A DNA stretch of 64,000 bases. Source: Paracoccus albus (GTDB lineage Bacteria; Pseudomonadota; Alphaproteobacteria; Rhodobacterales; Rhodobacteraceae). A program made the position numbers and the translations under genes. Where the stretch lies: contig NZ_CP115775.1 of NCBI RefSeq assembly GCF_027913035.1, positions 1,426,001-1,490,000 on the forward strand. Direction: 5' to 3'. Shown in pieces: positions 51,482 through 59,062 of the stretch (position 1 is the stretch's first letter; every line of letters begins with the position of its first letter). The notes under the pieces are model-generated. The model was not told where the DNA came from. It did not search any database and saw only the letters and a list, made by a program, of their open reading frames with translations.

Positions 51482-52812
51482 GCCGACGCAAGCCTAGCCG
51501 CGGCATCTGCAAAATCGGCGAACTGGCCCGAACCGATCCCGGCAATCATGGCGGCGCCCATCACCCCCGGCTCTGCCGCACCTATCGTCTTAAGTGGAAC
51601 GCCCAGGATATCGGCGCGGATCTGGTTCCACGCCGCAGAGCGGAAGCCCCCGCCACCGCAATGGATCAGCCCGACCTCTGTATCTGCAGATTGGCGCACG
51701 GCCTCCAGTGCATGACGGGCCGAAAGTGCCACGCCTTCATAGACTGCGCGGCAGAAATCAGCGCGAGCAGTCCGGCGCGACACATTCAGGAACCCAGCCC
51801 GCAGATCGGCATCCCAAAGCGGGGCACGCTCTCCCTCCAGCTGGGGCATGAAAAGCGGCGTCGCCTGACTGCGCGGCGTGGCCGCGACCGCCTCTGCCAT
51901 CTCGGCCAGGGTCATGCCGCTTACACCGGCGAACCATTGAACCGCATCTCCGCCCGATTGCGTCGGGCCGGCATGAATACGAAGGCCCTGATATTCCGGA
52001 AAAACGATAGCGCCTTCCGAGGGTCTGACGGCGCGAGAAGAAATACCCATGACCTCGCTTGTGCCGCTGAGGTAAACCGCTACGCCTTCGCGTCCCGCAC
52101 CTGCACCGACCAGACCGGCCCAGGCGTCCATCGTGCCATTGACGACGGGAACGCCACGGAACGGCCCGGATGCCATCGTACCCGCAACACCAGTTACATC
52201 ACGAATGGGTGCCACACGATCAGCCGCCCCCGGAACAAGCGCCAGTACGCCATCGATATAACCCATATCAGCGCCAACCAGCCCGACATTCGAAATCGGA
52301 TCAGTGGACACATCGCCAGTCATACGCCAGATACAGAAATCCTTGGGCAGCAGGACATACCGCGTTTTGCCCCATATTTCCGGCTCGTGCCGCGCGACCC
52401 ATGCCATGCGCGCTATGGCATGGCTGGCATCAATCGGCATGGGCGAACCCCACCACTCTTCTTTCTGCGCGTCGGATATACCGGAATCGAGTTCGCCAGC
52501 CACCTTGCCGGCCCTGCCATCCTGCCAAAGGATCGCGGGACGCAATGCCTCGCCCGATGCACAGACGAAAACATGCGTGTTGACCTGACTGCACATACCA
52601 ATCGCCGCAACCTCATACCCGGCGAAGTGATCCAGTGCCTGAGAAACAAGCCGCATCCAGTCGTCGGGCGATTGCTCTACATGGTTCGGGCCGGAGCGAT
52701 GCGTCGCATAGGATTGCGCAAACCTGTCCAACACCTGCCCATCGGGCGCGATGACCGCCGCCTTGACAGTGGTCGTTCCGACATCAATGCCGATGATATT
52801 CCGCGCCGCCAT
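51436..52812 (-). CDS. FGGY-family carbohydrate kinase (xylulokinase-like) with a frameshifted 3' end
   Basis: A 458-residue frame with the N-terminal phosphate-binding motif NIIGIDVGTTTVKAAVI and the middle VNGTMDAWAGLVGAGA. GLIHCGGGGFRSAAWNQIRADILGVPL and EPGVMGAAMIAGIG form the C-terminal FGGY ATP-binding block. The frame then ends early (GGGISARSPTAAIL). The family's normal ending (EYLPDPRQQPFYDELFGIYK...) continues in another frame to about 51348, after a run of nine G on the coding strand. One G fewer would restore a 487-residue kinase. This is either a real slippage mutation or a sequencing error. The start at 52812 has GGGGGCAGTT upstream. Confidence 0.85.
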   Translation of the reverse strand: MAARNIIGIDVGTTTVKAAVIAPDGQVLDRFAQSYATHRSGPNHVEQSPDDWMRLVSQALDHFAGYEVAAIGMCSQVNTHVFVCASGEALRPAILWQDGRAGKVAGELDSGISDAQKEEWWGSPMPIDASHAIARMAWVARHEPEIWGKTRYVLLPKDFCIWRMTGDVSTDPISNVGLVGADMGYIDGVLALVPGAADRVAPIRDVTGVAGTMASGPFRGVPVVNGTMDAWAGLVGAGAGREGVAVYLSGTSEVMGISSRAVRPSEGAIVFPEYQGLRIHAGPTQSGGDAVQWFAGVSGMTLAEMAEAVAATPRSQATPLFMPQLEGERAPLWDADLRAGFLNVSRRTARADFCRAVYEGVALSARHALEAVRQSADTEVGLIHCGGGGFRSAAWNQIRADILGVPLKTIGAAEPGVMGAAMIAGIGSGQFADFADAAARLASAGGGISARSPTAAIL

Positions 52813-52842
52813 AACTGCCCCCGGATACAAGGCCAGTTCTCC

Positions 52843-52884
52843 AGCCCGCTTTCTGGGTTAATTAACTACACGCCGCAGCGGGCT
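52843..52884. promoter_or_regulatory. Inverted repeat with an inner palindrome upstream of the FGGY kinase
   Basis: Arms AGCCCGCT (52843-52850) and AGCGGGCT (52877-52884) enclose 26 bases that contain the perfect palindrome GTTAATTAAC (52857-52866). The block begins 31 bases upstream of the kinase start. The GC arms could form an mRNA leader hairpin and the AT palindrome could be an operator. The rest of the 52831-53079 gap shows no recognisable gene. Confidence 0.4.
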
Positions 52885-53079
52885 CGAAAAAGGAAAATCC
52901 CAAACATGCCTAATACGCGATCGGGACGCGGCGGATCACGGAATAGCCTTCCAGCTTCGATCGTAAAAGCCGTTCTCTGCCGCTGCCCAAAAGTAAAGCC
53001 GCTGCCTGAACGTCAACGTAACCGCCCGCCTGGGCTGTCGATCATCAGATAAGCAGATCACGCGGATTGTGGTCCGTCG

Positions 53080-53769
53080 CTATTCAGCCGGAATCAACTC
53101 TGCCTGCGGCATCAGCCAGTCCTGCCGGTGATAGGCGCTGTCCCAGAAACGCCATTCGTGCCAGCAGCTTCGCGCGAAGACCCGGCGCATTCTGTCCCGT
53201 CCGGCGTCGTCGATTGCAGCGCCGATACTGTCGGTCAGTGCCAGCATCCGGTTCACGCTTTCGGTGAACTCCTCGCCCGAATAGGTCGCGATCCATTCGG
53301 CATAAGGATTACCGGGTGCTGCCTCTGCCGCGATGGCGTGACCCACATCGTGATAGATCCAGAAGCATGGAAGCACGGCAGCCAGCCCTTCCGCGAAATC
53401 GCCGATGGCACAACAGCGGATCAGATGCGCGACGTAGTGATCGCAGGCCGCCGATGTGCCGGCCTGCCGAAAATGCTCATCGGTGACGCCGTACAGCCCC
53501 ATGTAGTGTCCGTGCAGCAAACGTTCCACCGCGGCGGCATTGGTGGCGGAACCTGCAAGCTGGGCGATAGCCTGTGGGTTCGGGGCCTTTGAAGCCACCA
53601 GAGTCAGCGCGCGGGCAAAACCTTCAAGATAATGCGCGTCCTGAATGATGTAGCCGCGAAACACCTCGGACGGCAGGGTACCGGCTGCAAGCTGCCGGTT
53701 GAAGGGCATATCGAGGATCTGGCGACGAAGATCTGCTGTGTCTTGGGTGAGTTGTTCGGTGAATTTCAT
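53080..53769 (-). CDS. tenA: Aminopyrimidine aminohydrolase / thiaminase II (TenA)
   Basis: A 229-residue all-helical TenA enzyme that salvages degraded thiamine by hydrolysing aminopyrimidines. Active-site features are Asp44 in IIQDAHYLEGF, Cys135 in VLPCFWIYHDVG, and the C-terminal WHEWRFWDSAYHRQDW with the catalytic glutamate region. The ATG at 53769 overlaps the thiD stop by four bases. It is the last gene of the riboswitch-controlled thiM-thiE-thiD-tenA operon. Confidence 0.92.
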   Translation of the reverse strand: MKFTEQLTQDTADLRRQILDMPFNRQLAAGTLPSEVFRGYIIQDAHYLEGFARALTLVASKAPNPQAIAQLAGSATNAAAVERLLHGHYMGLYGVTDEHFRQAGTSAACDHYVAHLIRCCAIGDFAEGLAAVLPCFWIYHDVGHAIAAEAAPGNPYAEWIATYSGEEFTESVNRMLALTDSIGAAIDDAGRDRMRRVFARSCWHEWRFWDSAYHRQDWLMPQAELIPAE

Positions 53770-54572
53770 CGCTTTGTTCCTTCTGCGGCGTAGAAATGAT
53801 GGACCGGGCCGTGACCGCTGCCGACCGAAAGCCGGTCTGCGGCACCTATCGCGCCTGAGATATAGCTTTTGGCCTGCCTGACCGCCTCTGACACTGACAA
53901 ACCGCGGCCCAGAAATGTGGCGAGTGCTGCTGATAGGGTGCAGCCTGTTCCATGCGTGTTTTGCGTTCGCGAACGCTGTGCCGTTAACCACTCATGACCG
54001 TCTGATGTCGCCAGCAGGTCAGGGCTTTCATCGCCGCCCAGATGCCCGCCTTTCAGCAGTACGGCAGCCGGGCCAAGTGCCAGCAAAGCGCCGGCCTGCC
54101 CTTCCATCTGATCACGATCAGTGGCCTCCGGCGCGCCCAGAAGATCTGCGGCTTCCGGCAGGTTTGGGGTGATCAGATCGACGCGCGGCAGCAGCCGGTC
54201 GCGCAGCGCCGATACCGCATCGCTTGCCAACAGCCTGTCACCGCCCTTGGCAACCATCACCGGGTCCAGAACGATAGGACAATCCAGCCCGAGCAGCCCT
54301 TCGCATACGCAGTCGATGATCCCGGCCGTGCCGAGCATCCCGATCTTCACAGCGTGGACCGCAATGTCATCGCGTATCGCAGCGATTTGCGCCGCAATCA
54401 TCTCGACCGGGATCAGGTGAACGGCGTGAACACCCTTGGTGTTCTGCGCCGTCAGCGCAGTGATCACACTCATCGCATAACCACCATTCGCCGAGATTGC
54501 CTTGATGTCCGCCTGTATCCCTGCCCCGCCAGAGCAGTCGGAGCCAGCGATTGTCAGGATATTGGGGATCAT
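53766..54572 (-). CDS. thiD: Hydroxymethylpyrimidine/phosphomethylpyrimidine kinase
   Basis: A 268-residue ribokinase-fold kinase making HMP-pyrophosphate from HMP. It has TIAGSDCSGGAGIQADIK (7-24), VLDPVMVAKGGDRLL, and the anion-hole motif NTHGTGCTLSAALA. The ATG at 54572 overlaps the thiE stop as ATGA. It supplies the pyrimidine half to ThiE. Confidence 0.94.
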   Translation of the reverse strand: MIPNILTIAGSDCSGGAGIQADIKAISANGGYAMSVITALTAQNTKGVHAVHLIPVEMIAAQIAAIRDDIAVHAVKIGMLGTAGIIDCVCEGLLGLDCPIVLDPVMVAKGGDRLLASDAVSALRDRLLPRVDLITPNLPEAADLLGAPEATDRDQMEGQAGALLALGPAAVLLKGGHLGGDESPDLLATSDGHEWLTAQRSRTQNTHGTGCTLSAALATFLGRGLSVSEAVRQAKSYISGAIGAADRLSVGSGHGPVHHFYAAEGTKR

Positions 54573-55180
54573 GCCCGCCCCCATGCCTGAACGAGGCCCC
54601 TTGCCGCTGCTTCCATATCTTCCGCGCGGGAAATGGCGGACACGACGGCGATGCCTGCCGCGCCGAGGGCCTTGAGGTCTGGAATATCGCCTTGAACGAG
54701 CCGCCCGATTGCAATGCAGGGCAACTTGCTCTGCCCGACAATCCTGGCCAGCCCGTCCAACCCGATCGGCGGGGCATGGTCAGGTTTCGAGGCGGTCGCA
54801 CGCACAGGGCCGACGCCAAGGTAATCCACGCCCTTGGGCACAGCCGCAAGCTGGCCTGCATCTTCGACAGACAGGCCAAGCAGCACATCCGGCCCGATCC
54901 GTTTCCTGATCCGCGCGGGATCGCCATCGCCCTGACCTATGTGAAGGGCCGGGGCAGCAACCGCCTGCGCCACCTCAATCCGGTCATTTATCGCAAGCAT
55001 CGCACCGTGCTCTGGCAGGACTGCCATCAGGCGACGCGCGATTTCAGCAAATTCGGCATCCGGCAGTGTCTTGTGACGCAGCTGGATCAGGCCGACCCCG
55101 CCGCGAGCGGCCGCAATTGCCTGTTCGACAATCGGGCGCGGCGCATCCGCGTCGGTGATAAAACAGATGGGCGGGATCAT
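54569..55180 (-). CDS. thiE: Thiamine-phosphate synthase
   Basis: A 203-residue TIM-barrel enzyme joining HMP-pyrophosphate and hydroxyethylthiazole phosphate. It has CFITDADAPRP, LIQLRHKTLPD (phosphate and substrate contacts), MLAINDRIEVAQA, HIGQGD and DYLGVGPVRATASKPDH. Many homologues have KxR and GPxFxTxTK here; the RHK and ATASK forms are conservative variants seen in alphaproteobacteria. It overlaps thiM by four bases. Confidence 0.92.
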   Translation of the reverse strand: MIPPICFITDADAPRPIVEQAIAAARGGVGLIQLRHKTLPDAEFAEIARRLMAVLPEHGAMLAINDRIEVAQAVAAPALHIGQGDGDPARIRKRIGPDVLLGLSVEDAGQLAAVPKGVDYLGVGPVRATASKPDHAPPIGLDGLARIVGQSKLPCIAIGRLVQGDIPDLKALGAAGIAVVSAISRAEDMEAAARGLVQAWGRA

Positions 55181-55965
55181 GCCGCCGTGATCCTCGCGCC
55201 CCGCGTCACATCCTCGGGCTGCAATTGGTACAGCGCGTCTATGAATGCCGTCTGGAAAGAGGCAGGCCCTGCGGCGCTGCGTCCTGCCACCTCTCCGGCC
55301 TGTCCGAAATAGGACAGCGCCGTGACCGTGCCATCGAACGCAGGCTGTCCGGCGATGAAGGCGCCTACAATGCCGGTCAGCGAGCAGCCAAGCGCGGTGA
55401 TGCGCGGCATCATCTCATGACCATTGGCCACCCGAACCGCGCGCGATCCGTCGGTGACAAAGTCCACCGGCCCGGTCACGGCAACGACGATCCCGTGATC
55501 CCGTGAGAGAGTCCGTGCCGCCGCCTCTGCCGCCGCGACCTCGTCAGCGGCATCGGCGCCCTTGCCCGCCGCCTGCGCACCCGACAGAGCCAGAATTTCC
55601 GAGGCATTTCCGCGAATGACATCCGGGCGCAGGGCCAGCAGCTTCGCCCCCTGATCGCGGCGGAAAGATGTCGCACCAACGGCGACCGGGTCCAGAACCC
55701 AAGGCTTGCCCGCAGCCGCCACAGCCTTGGCCGCCATCAGCATCGAACGTACCCACGGCCCCGAGGAGGTGCCGATATTGATCGTCAGCGAAGACACGAA
55801 AGTGGCAAACTCCTCCATCTCGTCTTCCGCATGCGCCATCGCGGGCGAGGCACCTGCCGCCAGCATCACATTGGCCATGACATTCATCGCCACGTAATTG
55901 GTGATGTTCTGCACAAGCGGCGCGGTTTCGCGCATTTTTGCAAGGTAGAGACCCGGTTCGTTCAT
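55177..55965 (-). CDS. thiM: Hydroxyethylthiazole kinase
   Basis: A 262-residue kinase phosphorylating the thiazole alcohol for thiamine salvage. It has the PLVQNITNYVAMNVMANVMLAAGASPAMAHA start typical of ThiM, WVLDPVAVGATSFRRD, and RITALGCSLTGIVGAFIA near the active site. The start at 55965 has GAGAGGGAGAAAACG upstream; a longer frame reaching into the riboswitch is not expected to be translated. It heads the salvage operon directly below a TPP riboswitch. Confidence 0.94.
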   Translation of the reverse strand: MNEPGLYLAKMRETAPLVQNITNYVAMNVMANVMLAAGASPAMAHAEDEMEEFATFVSSLTINIGTSSGPWVRSMLMAAKAVAAAGKPWVLDPVAVGATSFRRDQGAKLLALRPDVIRGNASEILALSGAQAAGKGADAADEVAAAEAAARTLSRDHGIVVAVTGPVDFVTDGSRAVRVANGHEMMPRITALGCSLTGIVGAFIAGQPAFDGTVTALSYFGQAGEVAGRSAAGPASFQTAFIDALYQLQPEDVTRGARITAA

Positions 55966-56041
55966 CGTTTTCTCCCTCTCTCGCGCGGCGCAAAGTGAGA
56001 GGAACACGGGAAAGGGCGAACGACAGGCGCGGGCCATTTCC

Positions 56042-56118
56042 TGCGCCTCCCTACGCCGGCATTGTCCGGTTCAGGTTCAAAGGGTGCTTCTCAGCCCGGA
56101 TAGATCCGAGCGCCCCTG
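56042..56118 (-). ncRNA. TPP (thi-box) riboswitch
   Basis: On the minus strand the conserved thi-box elements occur in order: GGGGCGCTC, GGGCTGAGA, ACCCTTTGAACCTGA, CCGGACAATGCCGG and CGTAGGGA. The CTGAGA loop and TTTGAACCTGA strand are the pyrimidine- and phosphate-binding parts of the aptamer. It lies in the leader of thiM. Below it, CCTCTC (minus strand, 56002-55997) can pair with GAGAGG (55980-55975) beside the thiM ribosome site, which suggests control at translation initiation. Confidence 0.95.
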
Positions 56119-56131
56119 TCGCATCGCGGCA

Positions 56132-56160
56132 TAGCTGGCATGACCAAGGGTAAACGTCAA
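56132..56160 (-). promoter_or_regulatory. Promoter of the thiamine salvage operon
   Basis: TTGACG at 56160-56155 and CAGCTA at 56137-56132 on the minus strand are 17 bases apart, placing the start of transcription just upstream of the riboswitch aptamer. The -10 match is weak. Confidence 0.4.
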
Positions 56161-56182
56161 GCTTCGGATATCTCCCGACTTC

Positions 56183-57550
56183 TTGTCCTTCGCAGCGTCA
56201 GGTGCAAAATTGCTGCGTGAGAATTTCCTTTTCCAACACCCGTCCGTGACCCACCCTGCCGACACCCGCATCATTTTCGAGGATGACCAGATCCGCGTCG
56301 TCGCGCAGCCCGCTGGTCGCAGCCATCTGGTAATCACCTTCGGCAATCTGGAGATGCTGGCCGAGGGCAAAAGGTTTTTTGCGGATGCGCCGCTGGCCAA
56401 ACTGGGGATCAGCGCCATCGGTATCATGGCAAAATCCCCGAACTGGTTCCCGGTCAACAGCATGGAACGCGCTGTTGCTGCGATCCGCGCGATTGCCCGC
56501 GATTATAGGACCGTGGTGACTTTCGGCAGTTCTATGGGGGGCTATGGCGCGTTGAAGCATTCGGCGCGGCTGGGCGCCACTCAGGTGATTGCCTGTGAAC
56601 CGCAATGGTCTATCGACGCCGCTGAATGTGCCATTGCACCGGGCTGGAAGGATTACTTTCGCCCCGACATGTCAGGAATGGGTATCCGGGCCGATGAGGT
56701 AAGCGGCAAGGTATATATCCTTCACGACCCTTGGCAATCGCGCGACGACTGGCACGCCAGAAAGATCGTGTCGATCTGCCCGCGCAGCCGCATCGCCCCT
56801 GTTTATGGCGCCGGGCATCACGTGATGAAAGTCCTCGCCGGAAGTGCCGTTCTTGGACAGATCATCAACGCATGCCGGAATGACGACATAGCCGCACTAC
56901 GCCGCTCCATAAGCACCGCACGCCGCCGGAGCGCCATCCGGAAAAGAGAGGTCCTGCGCCGCGCCGCCGATCAACATCCCGCATTGGTATTGCCGCAGTT
57001 TCTGCGCCTGCCACCCCGCGCCATTGCACGGGAGTTCCCTGAGTGGCTGGAACCCGTGGCCGCGCAACTCAAGGACAAGCAAGGGGTGAAGGCCGTACTA
57101 TCCTTTTACCGCTCGGCTTTCCCTCATATCCGAACGCTGGCGGGTCGAAACGCCTTCACTCATGCCACAGCGGCCCTGACTTGCAGCAGGCCGGTTCTGG
57201 GATTCGGGCCGGATCAGGTGATGGTCTATGACGCGATGACTGACATAATCCGGCCCGGCCGTCGCGACCCCAAGATCGGCGAAGTTCCCCTGCACCCAGA
57301 GATCAGGTCGGGGCGACTGCGCTTGTTCTGCATTGCCGAAGAACTGCGCCTTCCGATCCAGACCGAGCCGGAGGGCGGGCTTGCAGTCGGGCCAGAGAAT
57401 GCCAGAGCCGCGAGGTTCATGATCGAAAGCCAGTCGGTTTTGGAATTTCGTCTGCGGGCCGGTGATCGCTACCTCACAGTTAACGATCGTGGGCACATCC
57501 GCTTGCAAAAAGGGCTTGCCGGGGCGGCCGTGTTTTCGCTGACGCTCTGA
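56183..57550 (+). CDS. Alpha/beta-hydrolase-like protein with a C-terminal trefoil-like tail, function unknown
   Basis: A 455-residue protein. Residues 30-220 look like an alpha/beta hydrolase: nucleophile elbow FGSSMGGYGAL (Ser117), possible acid in VYILHDPW (Asp182), and His212/213 in YGAGHHVMKV. This GSSMGGYGAL form is seen in hydrolases tied to surface polysaccharides and accessory secretion. A basic helical stretch follows (250-380). The tail GDRYLTVNDRGHIRLQKGLAGAAVFSL resembles a fascin-like beta-trefoil repeat. The start is uncertain: TTG at 56183 is used because no ATG precedes the hydrolase core in frame. It lies next to GDP-mannose genes, which hints at a glycan role. I do not recognise a named family. 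Confidence 0.65.
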   Translation: MSFAASGAKLLRENFLFQHPSVTHPADTRIIFEDDQIRVVAQPAGRSHLVITFGNLEMLAEGKRFFADAPLAKLGISAIGIMAKSPNWFPVNSMERAVAAIRAIARDYRTVVTFGSSMGGYGALKHSARLGATQVIACEPQWSIDAAECAIAPGWKDYFRPDMSGMGIRADEVSGKVYILHDPWQSRDDWHARKIVSICPRSRIAPVYGAGHHVMKVLAGSAVLGQIINACRNDDIAALRRSISTARRRSAIRKREVLRRAADQHPALVLPQFLRLPPRAIAREFPEWLEPVAAQLKDKQGVKAVLSFYRSAFPHIRTLAGRNAFTHATAALTCSRPVLGFGPDQVMVYDAMTDIIRPGRRDPKIGEVPLHPEIRSGRLRLFCIAEELRLPIQTEPEGGLAVGPENARAARFMIESQSVLEFRLRAGDRYLTVNDRGHIRLQKGLAGAAVFSLTL

Positions 57551-57691
57551 TGGATTGTTCGACATCCGCGGGCGCAGTTGGAACCGACGCCGAGCCGTTT
57601 ATCTGCTATTGCCGCTGACAGCCGACGACTGCTTCGGTGTCACACCCGAGATGCTAGAGCAGAGAGCGAATTTGACAGCAACGCGGCGGCC

Positions 57692-59062
57692 TCAGCCCTC
57701 TTCGATCAGCGCGCGAAGCTCGGCGACCTTGCGGTTCAGCAAATCGCGATCCCCTCGCGTTTCGACGTTCAGCCGCAGCAACGGTTCGGTATTCGACGCA
57801 CGCAGATTGAAGCGCCAATCACCCATATCCAGTGAAAACCCGTCCATCTCATCGCGGCCCTTTGCCTGCTTCGCGAATGCACGTTCCACACGGTCGCGGG
57901 CGGCATCGGCATCGGTCACGACAAAGTTGATTTCACCGGACGACGGAAAGGCCGCGCGCCGCTGGTCTATCAGCGCCGAGAGCGGCTTGCCGGAACGTCC
58001 CATCAGTTCTGCCACCAGAAGCCAAGGGATCATGCCGCTGTCGCAATAAACGAAGTCGCGGAAATAGTGATGCGCCGACATCTCACCGCCATAGACGGCA
58101 TCATGTTCACGAAGCGCCGCCTTCTGAAATGCATGACCGGTGCGGGCCTGAATGGCAGTGCCACCGGCCTTGGCAACGATGTCCTGCGTATTCCAGATGA
58201 CGCGCGGATCGTGAACGATGGTCGCGCCCGGCTCTTTCGCCAGAAAGGCAGCAGCCAGAAGACCAACGATATATTCGCCATCGATGAATTTTCCCTGCTC
58301 GTCGAAGAAAAAGCAGCGGTCGAAATCGCCGTCAAAGGCGACCCCTATATCGGCACCGGCCTCGCGTACGGCCTTGGCGGTCACTGGTTGATTCTCAGGC
58401 AGCAGAGGGTTCGGGATACCGTTCGGAAAGCTGCCATCGGGTTCATGATGCAGGCGAATGAACTCCAGCGGTGCGCCAAGTGACGCAAGCGCCGCTGCTA
58501 TGGCATCAAAGGTTGGACCCGCAGCGCCATTGCCTGAATTCACGACGATCTTCATAGGTCGCAAAGCCTCAGTGTCGACAAACGCCATCACCCGCGCCAC
58601 ATAGGCCACCCGCGCCTGATCAGCGACGTCCAGACGCCTACCGCCGGATTTATCCGGCCCGAACTCGCCCGCCTCTGCCAGTCGCTGCACGTGGTTCAGC
58701 CCCGAAGCAGATCCAAGCGGGGCAGAGCCGCGCTGAACCATTTTCATGCCGTTATAATCCATCGGATTATGCGAAGCGGTGACCTCTATCCCCCCATCGG
58801 CATCGAAATGGGTGACAGCGAAATACATCTCTTCTGTACCTGCAAGCCCAAGGTCCAGAACCTCGCACCCTTCCGCGATCAAGGCGTCGGCGACGGCGTC
58901 TGCCAACTCTGCCGATGATGCGCGGATATCGCGCCCGAGCACGACACGTTCAGCAGCAAGGGCCTGCGAGAAGGCACGACTGATGCGATGCGCGATATCG
59001 ACATCCAGATCGACGCCCAGCCTGCCCCGGATGTCATAGGCTTTGAAGCAGTTCAGGCGCAT
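57692..59062 (-). CDS. Phosphomannomutase/phosphoglucomutase
   Basis: A 456-residue alpha-D-phosphohexomutase converting mannose-6-phosphate to mannose-1-phosphate (and possibly glucose phosphates). It has the FKAYDIRGRLG start, the phosphoserine loop VTASHNPMDYNGMK (94-107), the metal loop FDGDFDRCFFFDE, the sugar loop GGEMSAHHYF, and the phosphate-binding RASNTEPLLRLN. It overlaps the guanylyltransferase stop by one base (TGATG), so the two enzymes for GDP-mannose are made together. Confidence 0.94.
   Translation of the reverse strand: MRLNCFKAYDIRGRLGVDLDVDIAHRISRAFSQALAAERVVLGRDIRASSAELADAVADALIAEGCEVLDLGLAGTEEMYFAVTHFDADGGIEVTASHNPMDYNGMKMVQRGSAPLGSASGLNHVQRLAEAGEFGPDKSGGRRLDVADQARVAYVARVMAFVDTEALRPMKIVVNSGNGAAGPTFDAIAAALASLGAPLEFIRLHHEPDGSFPNGIPNPLLPENQPVTAKAVREAGADIGVAFDGDFDRCFFFDEQGKFIDGEYIVGLLAAAFLAKEPGATIVHDPRVIWNTQDIVAKAGGTAIQARTGHAFQKAALREHDAVYGGEMSAHHYFRDFVYCDSGMIPWLLVAELMGRSGKPLSALIDQRRAAFPSSGEINFVVTDADAARDRVERAFAKQAKGRDEMDGFSLDMGDWRFNLRASNTEPLLRLNVETRGDRDLLNRKVAELRALIEEG

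Noticed and set aside
51661..53052. Plus-strand open frame of over 460 codons antisense to the FGGY kinase
   Set aside because: The minus strand carries clear FGGY kinase motifs across the same bases; the plus translation has no domain or ribosome site.
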